From NCBI RefSeq assembly GCF_002934545.1, contig NZ_PTJA01000001.1:310001-374000 (forward strand): a stretch of 64,000 nt of DNA, given 5' to 3'. The notes below the pieces were generated by a model. The model worked only from the letters and a program-made list of their open reading frames with translations. It was not told the origin of the DNA and ran no database searches. This DNA comes from Lacrimispora xylanisolvens (GTDB lineage: Bacteria; Bacillota; Clostridia; Lachnospirales; Lachnospiraceae). The first letter of the stretch is position 1; each line of letters opens with the position of its first letter. Both the position numbers and the translations under genes were made by a program. This document shows, piece after piece, positions 35,996-43,485 of the stretch.

Positions 35996-36076
35996 TCAGC
36001 GTAAGGATTAGAATAATAAATTATTAATGATAAAAGTTAGCTTATTTGTGCTTTGAGAATTGAAAGGAATACAATT

Positions 36077-36928
36077 ATGAAAAAATTATTTATTTTACTG
36101 ACAGCTACATTAATAATTTTACTAAGTGGTTGTAATGAAAATGAATTCCAAAGAATATTAAAAAAGGTTGATTTTAATCAAGATATTGGTTTATATTATA
36201 TTGATAATTCCAAAGATACTGACTCGCTGTTGCTTTTTGCAAGTACAAAAAACTTAAGTGATGAAGAATTTAATTATTTAGTTGACTCGAATATACATAT
36301 TATGTTAATGTCCGATAATAATAAACTAATGTTAGAACCCGATAATATTGAATGGAAACGGTGTGATCCTAATCTACTTAAAAATGGGATTTCTTTACGC
36401 TTGTTTTTAAATAAAACGAAAGACATGCAAGAAATGGTCTTTAAGAATATAGTCTTTACAAGTAAAAAAACAAAAGTTACAATGAAGATTCAGCCTATTT
36501 ATTTAAATGTATATACAAGTGAAAAAAATGGAATTTCTATTATGGAATCTCCAATTGCACCTCAAAATAAAGTCTCTTTAAATAAAAATCATTCGTATGC
36601 ATATAAAATTCTGGATGCGAATGGAGTCATTACCGAAGATTTAGAAGTTGAAATGTTCTATCCTGAGAATGTTCATAATTATATAGATATTAGCAGTCTC
36701 ATTGCTTCAAGAGATGAAAATACAGAAAAGCAAATTAGAGAAGATTATAAAAATACAATAAGTGAAGAAGAATTAGCCAAAATAAAGGTCTATGAAGTTC
36801 GTTGTGATTATATAATAAAGAAAGAGTCGAATATTACTTTTCAGCCCAAAATTAAAATTAGGTTTTCAGAGAAGGAACAGGATCTTGTACCTTTTGAACC
36901 CATCTGCTTTTTTAATAATACGAGGTGA
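36077..36928 (+). CDS. Hypothetical lipoprotein
   Basis: 283 aa. Lipoprotein signal MKKLFILLTATLIILLSGC with Cys at about residue 19. The rest is hydrophilic and rich in Asn, Lys and Asp, with no motif that I recognise. ATG at 36077 chosen, after GAAAGG; an upstream in-frame TTG lacks support. Its stop codon overlaps a possible 23-codon ORF (TGATG). Codon use is strongly AT-biased like its neighbours. Confidence 0.75.
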   Translation: MKKLFILLTATLIILLSGCNENEFQRILKKVDFNQDIGLYYIDNSKDTDSLLLFASTKNLSDEEFNYLVDSNIHIMLMSDNNKLMLEPDNIEWKRCDPNLLKNGISLRLFLNKTKDMQEMVFKNIVFTSKKTKVTMKIQPIYLNVYTSEKNGISIMESPIAPQNKVSLNKNHSYAYKILDANGVITEDLEVEMFYPENVHNYIDISSLIASRDENTEKQIREDYKNTISEEELAKIKVYEVRCDYIIKKESNITFQPKIKIRFSEKEQDLVPFEPICFFNNTR

Positions 36929-36999
36929 TGAGTGAAAATAAATGGAGTTTGAAACGATCTTTACTGAGGATTCTCAAAATATTGGATCTTGTACCTTGA
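36928..36999 (+). CDS. Possible 23-aa cationic amphipathic peptide
   Basis: ATG overlaps the stop of the lipoprotein gene (TGATG at 36926-36930). The predicted peptide contains KWSLKRSLLRILKILDLV, five basic and two acidic residues and a repeating hydrophobic pattern expected of an amphipathic helix. GAGG sits only 2 nt from the ATG, so translation would depend on coupling. It may equally be chance. Confidence 0.25.
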   Translation: MSENKWSLKRSLLRILKILDLVP

Positions 37000-37023
37000 A
37001 CGAAGAGAAAGGAATAAAAATTT

Positions 37024-37437
37024 ATGAAACATAGAGTTCTAATTATTATAGTATCCATACTTTTTTTATTATTGCAAGGATGTGGAACAAAAAGCAGCAG
37101 TAATGATATTGAGAAAACAACAGATGATAATACTTATAATCTATTGATTACGAATAATACTCCACTGTTTTTGAAAAGTATTGTTATAAAAAGTAGTGAT
37201 ATTGACAAAAGTAAAGAAAATACTGATGCACTTATAGACAGTAATATAAAAACCGGAGAAGTTGGAAAGTTTAACATATCTAATGTTGGACCATATAATT
37301 TCAGAATAACTCTCAATCCTAAAAATAATTACTCTGTTAGCCAAGAGTTTGAAGAAAATTTCAATAAAGGTTCAATAGTAAATTATGAGGTTGTGATTGA
37401 AAATAATGAGATTACTATTAAAAAAATTGATAAGTAA
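37024..37437 (+). CDS. Small hypothetical lipoprotein
   Basis: 137 aa. Lipoprotein signal with lipobox LLQGC (Cys about residue 20) followed by an Asn/Lys/Ser-rich globular region with probable beta strands (NLLITNNTPLFLKSIVIKS). No known family seen. It follows the larger lipoprotein by 95 nt, with weak AAGG ribosome site, and is closed by a terminator. Confidence 0.7.
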   Translation: MKHRVLIIIVSILFLLLQGCGTKSSSNDIEKTTDDNTYNLLITNNTPLFLKSIVIKSSDIDKSKENTDALIDSNIKTGEVGKFNISNVGPYNFRITLNPKNNYSVSQEFEENFNKGSIVNYEVVIENNEITIKKIDK

Positions 37438-37460
37438 GTCTGGTGTTCGATTACAGTGTA

Positions 37461-37497
37461 AGTGGTAGACCTGGCAGGTCTACCACTACGAGTTTTA
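37461..37497 (+). terminator. Terminator after the lipoprotein genes
   Basis: AGTGGTAGACCTG (37461-37473) and CAGGTCTACCACT (37475-37487) with a single central base, followed by a short TTTT. Confidence 0.7.
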
Positions 37498-37562
37498 TGA
37501 ATCTTGAACCTTTATGACTGGCATTCTCTTTTTTTATAATATTCTGATCTGAGAACACTTTT

Positions 37563-38522
37563 TTAACTGATTTTCTTAGTTTTTATATAATCTAATATTG
37601 TATTCATATCATCTTCAGATATCTTTTTCAAATGTTGTCCTTGTTTGTAAAAATAATATTGTCCGTCTTCCTGATATAGAAAAACACGTTCATCTATTAC
37701 TTCTTTTTGCGATTCCTTATCGTCTCTAATCCATCCAGAGTATATACCGGTGGTAAGAGGAAAGCTAATAATAAAGTATTTGTCATATTTTTCTTCATCA
37801 AAAGACATAAGGGCCTTGCTGGAAACCTCCGTAGCATTATCATACAACTTTTTTATCATGGCTGCCCCATTTACATCATATAAATCTACAATATTTTGGT
37901 AATCCCCTTTTTGAAATTCGGAAATGGACAAATTTAAAAATTGAGACCTTGTAATAACTTGCTGACTTTCTTTTCCTTGCCATACAATATCTGCTTCTCC
38001 ATTCCATGGAATTTTAACTGAGAATTGATTATTGGGATAGAAAACAGATGGCATAATCTCATATATCTTAATTTTTATTTGATTGTTTTTATTATCCTCA
38101 TATATTTTAATTCTGGCACTTGTATTTGCTCCTTCAATAGTTCCATGTATCCAATAAACTTTACTATCCATATCATAATTCCATTCATAATTAATAGGTG
38201 CATCTCCAATAAATATAGGAGTTCCAATAATAAATAAGCGGAGAAAAATTGCAATTAGTATAATACAAAAAATTGTAATAACCCCTGACAAGATATAAGC
38301 TCTCTGTTTAAAGGAGTGTTTTACTTTTCGCATATAGTCAATTTCCTTCTTTGGTACTGTCGGGCAGTCAATAGGCTTTTGTATATTTTCAAGGTATTTT
38401 CTGCAGGACTCGCACTGTTCCAGATGCCGATGGATTGCATTATTACTATCTTCACTGGTTAGATTTTCAACAAACAATGGGAGCATATCCCGAACGATAC
38501 TACAATCTAATGTATTTTTCAT
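37563..38522 (-). CDS. Zinc-finger anti-sigma factor, membrane-bound
   Basis: 319 aa. N-terminal zinc-finger (ZAS-like) motif HRHLEQCESC (about 31-40) with an upstream Cys (7), one membrane helix at about 75-100, and an extracellular beta-rich domain of about 215 residues. It should hold the adjacent sigma factor at the membrane until an extracytoplasmic signal is received. It overlaps the sigma gene by 4 nt. The external domain shows no known fold to me. Confidence 0.82.
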   Translation of the reverse strand: MKNTLDCSIVRDMLPLFVENLTSEDSNNAIHRHLEQCESCRKYLENIQKPIDCPTVPKKEIDYMRKVKHSFKQRAYILSGVITIFCIILIAIFLRLFIIGTPIFIGDAPINYEWNYDMDSKVYWIHGTIEGANTSARIKIYEDNKNNQIKIKIYEIMPSVFYPNNQFSVKIPWNGEADIVWQGKESQQVITRSQFLNLSISEFQKGDYQNIVDLYDVNGAAMIKKLYDNATEVSSKALMSFDEEKYDKYFIISFPLTTGIYSGWIRDDKESQKEVIDERVFLYQEDGQYYFYKQGQHLKKISEDDMNTILDYIKTKKIS

Positions 38523-38998
38523 TCCAATCCCTCCATTAATTTTTTCTTACCTCGATAAAAGGTTACCCGCGCCCATGTCTCTGATTGATTTAAAAGCTCT
38601 CCTATTTCTCTGAAACTAAGTTCTCCTGAAAGCCTCAGATACATAACCTCTCTCATAGGCTCGGGCAGATTGTGAAGCATTCGGTATATTGACATTTTAT
38701 CCTGCTTATCTATCACCGTAGACTCAACGGATTTTGAATAATCAGGAAAAGTTTCATCCAAGGGTTCCGTTTTTTTTCGTCGGTTTTTATCCAATTCCTG
38801 ATACCATAGATGTTTTGCGATCTGGCAGAGCCATGTAGACATTCTACAGTTTCCGTTATATGTATGAATGGATAACATGGCACGATAAAAAGTCTCTTGT
38901 GTCAATTCTTCCGCTGTATGAGCGTTTAAAGACAGGGAAAACAAGTATTTATAAATTAAGTCCGCATATTCTTTGTAAATCCCATCCATTTCCCACAC
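38519..38998 (-). CDS. ECF-type RNA polymerase sigma factor
   Basis: 159 aa. Region 2: YADLIYKYLFSLSLNAHTAEELTQETFYRA and the -10 recognition part MSTWLCQIAKHLW, split here to their cores ELTQETFYRAM and MSTWLCQIAKHL; region 4 includes MYLRLSGELSFREIGELLN. GTG start at 38998, 7 nt after GGAGGTGATT. Controls an unknown regulon; the neighbouring secreted proteins are candidates. Confidence 0.87.
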   Translation of the reverse strand: MWEMDGIYKEYADLIYKYLFSLSLNAHTAEELTQETFYRAMLSIHTYNGNCRMSTWLCQIAKHLWYQELDKNRRKKTEPLDETFPDYSKSVESTVIDKQDKMSIYRMLHNLPEPMREVMYLRLSGELSFREIGELLNQSETWARVTFYRGKKKLMEGLE

Positions 38999-39113
38999 AC
39001 AATCACCTCCTGAGCCGATGTTTACTTCGAAGCAGTTTATTCAGAAAATACAGCAATTGCCGAAGCTTATATTGTTAGTAAACTGCTATATGTTCTGCAA
39101 TCTTTCAAATGGA

Positions 39114-39141
39114 GCAGACACGAATATAAATGAGTGTCTGC
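39114..39141. repeat. Inverted repeat downstream of the 99-aa gene
   Basis: GCAGACAC and GTGTCTGC flank 12 nt. It may terminate the minus-strand gene at 39149-39448, though a T-run is missing. Confidence 0.45.
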
Positions 39142-39148
39142 CCACCAG

Positions 39149-39448
39149 TTAATCTGACACTGGAATAGTTATATATGAACCATCTGTCCCTAAGGCAAAA
39201 ATGATTTCTTTCACGCCATTGGACACAATAACCTGACCTATCTCAAGATTCGAATCTTCGTTGTCTGCCACGGAGTCACTTTGAATAGGGGGGTGTTTAT
39301 CGGCAAATAAAGTAACTTCAGTATTATTTTTACCTATTAACTGCAACGAAGTAGGATTAGCCTTTGCGTTTACGATACCGCATGTTAACAACCCTATTAC
39401 AGCCACCAAACATATTGCAGTTAATGGTCTTCTGATTTTGTTAAGCAT
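39149..39448 (-). CDS. Small secreted protein of unknown function
   Basis: 99 aa. A signal peptide (MLNKIRRPLTAICLVAVIGL to about residue 28, VNAKA) and a short acidic mature part containing EIGQVIVSNGVKEIIFALG and SYITIPVSD. GAGGTG precedes the ATG. A strong Shine-Dalgarno plus 6-codon ORF occurs in its leader (39489-39509). No family seen. Confidence 0.6.
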   Translation of the reverse strand: MLNKIRRPLTAICLVAVIGLLTCGIVNAKANPTSLQLIGKNNTEVTLFADKHPPIQSDSVADNEDSNLEIGQVIVSNGVKEIIFALGTDGSYITIPVSD

Positions 39449-39488
39449 AAAAGCACCTCATTTCTTCTTGATAACTTTGTATAGTTCC

Positions 39489-39509
39489 TTATGCGGATAT
39501 AATATTCAA
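39489..39509 (-). other. Leader mini-ORF with a strong ribosome site
   Basis: On the minus strand AGGAGGTGATTCC is followed by TTG and six codons in all (MNIISA) before TAA, ending 40 nt before the 99-aa gene. A second minus-strand leader at 40243-40254 has the same layout (AAAGGAGTGATTCC then ATG TTT TCA TAA). Confidence 0.3.
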
Positions 39510-39619
39510 TGGAATCACCTCCTAAAACATATATCCATTTTAGTAGTAATTCGTTACATTGAAATATAAAATTCTATAATAAGACATATGAATTGTCATC
39601 ATTATCTAATGCAATTTTT

Positions 39620-39662
39620 AAGGGTTTGCTACCTGAAGTTTGAATATAGGCAGCAAACCCTT
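39620..39662. repeat. Inverted repeat downstream of the cysteine-rich secreted gene
   Basis: AAGGGTTTGCT-a-CCT and AGG-c-AGCAAACCCTT flank 14 nt. Located 85 nt after the minus-strand gene 39747-40187; probable terminator without a clear T-run. The rest of 39449-39746 shows no gene on either strand. Confidence 0.5.
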
Positions 39663-39746
39663 GAATCCAAAAGATATAGGGCAGGTAACAATTACTTCAC
39701 TTACTTTTTGTTTAACTTGTCCGACCAAATGAGCCGTCTACTTAGG

Positions 39747-40187
39747 TTATTTTTCATAACCGCATTCTTTACATGTACTGCTGAATAAGGGGTAGGAGTG
39801 TTTATATTTTGTCCACGAGCCATAAAATTTAAAACCAGTTTTTTTACATTGCACACAACGTGCATTTTGAACAGTTCTAATCCTATAACAATATGTAGAA
39901 TCTGACTTATTATAACTATTACTTTGAGCGGTCACAGATCCATATGCCTCTAATTGAGTATGAGAGCAGGTCTCAGTAGCCTTTAACAAAGAGTTTATTA
40001 AAGGCGCGGTATAAAATGATTGATCTTCGTTTACTTTGATTACCACATCATTACCTGTTTCAGTATGAATGACATTACCAACCGAAACAGGTTCGTGATT
40101 ATGTTGAGATGATGAAGCAAAAACAGTTGTATTTATTGAAATAACCATTAATGCTGCTAAAGATAAAGAAAATATTTTTTTAAACAT
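39747..40187 (-). CDS. Secreted cysteine-rich protein, zinc-ribbon-like C-terminus
   Basis: 146 aa. A signal peptide ending near TVFA (about 24), a His-rich stretch SQHNHEP, and a C-terminal CVQC (111-114)...CKEC (139-142) pair that could bind a metal or form disulfides. ATG at 40187 follows AGAGAGGA. Its promoter and leader dyad match those of the secreted gene at 35344. Confidence 0.7.
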   Translation of the reverse strand: MFKKIFSLSLAALMVISINTTVFASSSQHNHEPVSVGNVIHTETGNDVVIKVNEDQSFYTAPLINSLLKATETCSHTQLEAYGSVTAQSNSYNKSDSTYCYRIRTVQNARCVQCKKTGFKFYGSWTKYKHSYPLFSSTCKECGYEK

Positions 40188-40313
40188 AACAATCCTCTCT
40201 TTCATTTATTTGGAATAACAAGTAATACTATAATAATTAAACTTATGAAAACATTGGAATCACTCCTTTACTATATTGTTTTATGTAAAAATATTATGTT
40301 TACAATTTGTGAC

Positions 40314-40352
40314 ATTGTATTATAAATAATAATAAAATATTTATAATACAAT
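40314..40352. promoter_or_regulatory. Large perfect dyad, partner of 35205-35251
   Basis: 15-nt arms ATTGTATTATAAATA (40314-40328) and TATTTATAATACAAT (40338-40352) flank a 9-nt centre. The shared core is TGTAWWATAAATA-N9-TATTTATWWTACA. Confidence 0.7.
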
Positions 40353-40355
40353 ATA

Positions 40356-40385
40356 ATTAAATCATGTTTACTGTTAGAATGTCAA
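40356..40385 (-). promoter_or_regulatory. Promoter of the cysteine-rich secreted gene
   Basis: On the minus strand TTGACA (plus 40380-40385), 18-nt spacer, TTTAAT (plus 40356-40361). The dyad follows 3 nt later. Confidence 0.7.
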
Positions 40386-40619
40386 CAAATTTCTAAAAAA
40401 TAACGTTATAAATAAAATAATTATAAGTTGCTATAAAAATGTATTATATTTAAGTGATATATTTAAGTGAATTTATGGAAGAGAAACACTTGTTATGGAC
40501 GGTTTATGTGAAATATAGTAAACTCAACGTAATAAAACGTGCAATCTGAATTCTGGTATTTAGGATAGGTTCAAGTGTTCTAAAGAGGTCAAAATTGATG
40601 AGATCATCGGAGGAGTTAT

Positions 40620-42101
40620 ATGAAAATTAGCGGAAAGGCTCCTAATGCAAAGATATTAGCAATCATTTTGCCAATAAGCACATTGCTAATTCTAATACTT
40701 GTGACATTATATAAATTTGGCGTCAGCAGTAATAAGACGGCAATTACTATTGTTGAGGACGAGATTGCAGCAACAGCAGAAGGATTTTCTTCCCAGATTT
40801 ATGAGGATCTTGACAATATGACCCGTATGGGAATCGCATTTCGTGATATGATAGTTGCTTTACCTATGGAAAAATCCAAAGATGCGTTACCATTGATCGG
40901 AACTTTATGTGCCAATTCCCAGGCTTATATGGTGGTTTATTGTGATACGGATGGGATTGGAGTTACACAGAATGGCATTAAAGTAAACGTTGAGAAAGAT
41001 GAATTGCTTCATCCAAATGCAGGAACGGCACCTTATTATGCATACATTCAAAAAGATCGAATTATGCAGGCGGAAGCAGTTGTATCAGTAATTCCAGTTG
41101 TCAGGGAAGGGACTGTCAGCAATTACATATTAATGTATTATTCCGTCAGCCGTATAAAGAGGATTTTTCATCAAAATAAATTATTTGATAACGCGAATTT
41201 TGTATTTAGCGTAGATCATGGTATTGTGATTACAACCGATGGCATTGAAGAGAAACCGCCTAAGGGAACAACAATAATTCAATTACTAAAGGACTGGGAT
41301 CTTAAGACCGATACAGATCAATTGCAGATGGCTTTAAATAGTAATAAAAAAATAGCTGCCTTTACAAGTCAAACGTATAATAAATATGTAATCTGTACAC
41401 CCGTCGGGATTAATGACTGGTATATTACAATTGGGTTTGACAAGAAATTGTATGACAATCTGTTAACAAGAGAATGGGGTGATATAAAAAAGCTAATCGA
41501 CTATTTACTTGCTCTGATCATTACCTTTGTTATTGTATTAATAGGAACCATGATTATTATGCGCATCATTTATAACAAAACAAATAAAAAACTGCTAAAG
41601 CAAGCCAATATGGATCTCCTCACCGGATTATATAATAAGATGGCAACAGAGAGTAAGATCAAGGAGTATATAAAGGATTATCCTCATGCAGGAGGGATAT
41701 TGTTTATATTGGATATTGATAATTTTAAAAATATCAACGACAGCCGTGGACATGCAGAAGGGGATGCGGTTTTAAAAAGAGTGGGACATCATTTGCAAGA
41801 AGCGTATGGTGATCATCATGTGGTGGGCAGAATTGGTGGAGATGAATTTATTATATTTGTTAAAGACATTCTTTTGGAACAAGAAGTAGCAGAACAAATT
41901 AAAAAAATGAAGGAATGCCTGCAAGTTTTAACCCAAACGGAGGGAAGCGTACAACCTTGTACCTTCAGCGCAGGTGCATGCTTATACCCCAATGACGCAC
42001 AAGAATTCAGTAATCTCTATAAAGCGGCGGACAGGGCGTTATATGAGGCGAAAAAAAATGGGAAAAATCAGCTGAAAATCATACAGAGAGATGAGGGGTA
42101 G
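40620..42101 (+). CDS. Membrane diguanylate cyclase with extracellular sensor domain
   Basis: 493 aa. Membrane helices at about 12-32 and 290-315 enclose an extracellular region of about 250 residues, Cache-like in size and placement. The C-terminal GGDEF domain is intact (VGRIGGDEFIIF), preceded by ILDIDNFKNINDSRGHAEGD. The RxxD inhibitory site five residues before GGDEF is not present. It should make cyclic di-GMP in response to an external ligand. The next gene starts inside or immediately after its 3' end. Confidence 0.88.
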   Translation: MKISGKAPNAKILAIILPISTLLILILVTLYKFGVSSNKTAITIVEDEIAATAEGFSSQIYEDLDNMTRMGIAFRDMIVALPMEKSKDALPLIGTLCANSQAYMVVYCDTDGIGVTQNGIKVNVEKDELLHPNAGTAPYYAYIQKDRIMQAEAVVSVIPVVREGTVSNYILMYYSVSRIKRIFHQNKLFDNANFVFSVDHGIVITTDGIEEKPPKGTTIIQLLKDWDLKTDTDQLQMALNSNKKIAAFTSQTYNKYVICTPVGINDWYITIGFDKKLYDNLLTREWGDIKKLIDYLLALIITFVIVLIGTMIIMRIIYNKTNKKLLKQANMDLLTGLYNKMATESKIKEYIKDYPHAGGILFILDIDNFKNINDSRGHAEGDAVLKRVGHHLQEAYGDHHVVGRIGGDEFIIFVKDILLEQEVAEQIKKMKECLQVLTQTEGSVQPCTFSAGACLYPNDAQEFSNLYKAADRALYEAKKNGKNQLKIIQRDEG

Positions 42102-42105
42102 AAGG

Positions 42106-43218
42106 ATGCGGAGGATGAAAAGTTTTTTCCTTATTGCAAGTGTTTGTATGATTTTATCTGGTTGCAGCAATGGGTATAACTCAGAGAAGGTAAAAACAGA
42201 TGAGAGTGTAACGGCTTCTTTTGATAAAGAAAAATATGAAATAGCCTTGGTATCGTTCTTTGGAACAACCCAGGACCATTCCTTTGGACAGGCCACATGG
42301 GAAGGAATCGAACAGTATGCAAAAGAACATAATATTACGTATAAATTATATCAGCCAGAGGAAGCTACTTCAGATAATTACATCGAGAAGATTGATTTGG
42401 CAGTTGAAAATGGAGCCAAAATAATTGTTTGCCCTGGGTTTTTATTTGAAACACCTGTTTTTATAGAACAGGATAAATATCCGGATGTAAAATTTGTTTT
42501 GATTGACGGACAGCCTCATAATGCATCTTATACGGAAACCCGAATAAACGATAATGTATTATCGCTGGTATTTTCGGAGGAGCAGGCAGGATTTTTAGCT
42601 GGATATGCTGCAGTAAAGGATGGCTATAAAAAACTGGGATTTATGGGGGGAATGGCGGTGCCATCCGTAATTCGTTATGGTTATGGGTTCGTACAAGGCT
42701 GTAACCTGGCTGCAGAAGAATTGGGGACAAAGGTTGAAATTACATATAACTACACAGGTACTTTCTTTGAGTCACCGGATATCAAGTCACTGGCAGACAG
42801 TTGGTATCACCAGGGCACACAAGTGATTTTTGCATGCGGCGGTGCGATCGGCAAATCGGTTATGAGTTCTGCAGAGGAAAATAAGGCAAAGGTTATTGGC
42901 GTTGATCTTGATCAGAGCTCAGAATCAGTGACGGTAATTACTTCAGCCATGAAGATGTTAAAACTAGTTGTTTATGATGCGTTAAAGGATTACTATACTG
43001 GTTCGTTTCATGGAGGAGTCCCCCAAACCTATTCCGTTAATAATAATGGCATAGGACTTCCTATGGAAACATCTAAATTCAGTACATTTTCAAAGCAGGA
43101 TTATGATGCAATATTTGCCAAGCTGGCAGCAGGGGAAATTATTATCTATAATAAAACAGATGATTCAACAACAACAGATCTTAATTTAACAGCCGCAAAA
43201 GTTATTTATATAAAATAA
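42106..43218 (+). CDS. BMP-family (PnrA-like) substrate-binding lipoprotein
   Basis: About 370 aa. Lipobox MILSGC near residue 19, then a BMP-type periplasmic-binding fold: ALVSFFGTTQDHSFGQATWEG, DLAVENGAKIIVCPGF, EQAGFLAGYAAVKDGYKKLGF and QVIFACGGAIGKS, given here in part. Family members bind purine nucleosides or related ligands. No ABC permease or ATPase follows, and it is coupled to the diguanylate cyclase gene. Start at 42106 is preferred over 42091 because GAGGGG lies upstream; 42115 is also possible. Confidence 0.8.
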   Translation: MRRMKSFFLIASVCMILSGCSNGYNSEKVKTDESVTASFDKEKYEIALVSFFGTTQDHSFGQATWEGIEQYAKEHNITYKLYQPEEATSDNYIEKIDLAVENGAKIIVCPGFLFETPVFIEQDKYPDVKFVLIDGQPHNASYTETRINDNVLSLVFSEEQAGFLAGYAAVKDGYKKLGFMGGMAVPSVIRYGYGFVQGCNLAAEELGTKVEITYNYTGTFFESPDIKSLADSWYHQGTQVIFACGGAIGKSVMSSAEENKAKVIGVDLDQSSESVTVITSAMKMLKLVVYDALKDYYTGSFHGGVPQTYSVNNNGIGLPMETSKFSTFSKQDYDAIFAKLAAGEIIIYNKTDDSTTTDLNLTAAKVIYIK

Positions 43219-43292
43219 TGGAATTCAATAACAGTTGTTTTAACCAGCCCAGGCTTATAGCTGCCATGTAATAATTTATCAATAAAAAACTA

Positions 43293-43321
43293 TTGCAATT
43301 TTAAAAACATTGATATATAAT
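43293..43321 (+). promoter_or_regulatory. Promoter of the alpha/beta hydrolase leader
   Basis: TTGCAA (43293-43298), 17-nt spacer, TATAAT (43316-43321), leaving a leader of about 160 nt. Confidence 0.7.
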
Positions 43322-43325
43322 GTTG

Positions 43326-43434
43326 ATTGAACAAATGATGAATGAAAATTTCAATTACAATTTTTTACCTGGAGAAAAGAACGTATTATTTTTCCAGGTA
43401 GTTTTTAAAGATTTTTATTCACTGAATGTTCAAT
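43326..43434 (+). ncRNA. Candidate structured leader RNA (cis-regulatory)
   Basis: Three nested helices: P1 ATTGAACA (43326-43333) with TGTTCAAT (43427-43434); a symmetric 6x6 internal loop; P2 GAATGAAAA (43340-43348) with TTTTTATTC (43412-43420), one wobble; P3 ACCTGGAGAAAA (43367-43378) with TTTTTCCAGGT (43389-43399), one bulge. P3 plus the following TTTTT could also act as a terminator. It does not match a riboswitch class I know. Confidence 0.45.
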
Positions 43435-43485
43435 GAAATACAAAACCATACAAACTAACATCACAATTACGAGGAGGATACCGAC

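Larger units (their letters stand above)
40188..40619. other. AT-rich intergenic region between divergent genes
   Basis: Holds the minus-strand promoter (40356-40385), the dyad (40314-40352) and a leader mini-ORF (40243-40254) of the 39747-40187 gene. The plus-strand diguanylate cyclase gene starts at 40620 after GGAGGAG; I see no clear promoter for it. Confidence 0.6.
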
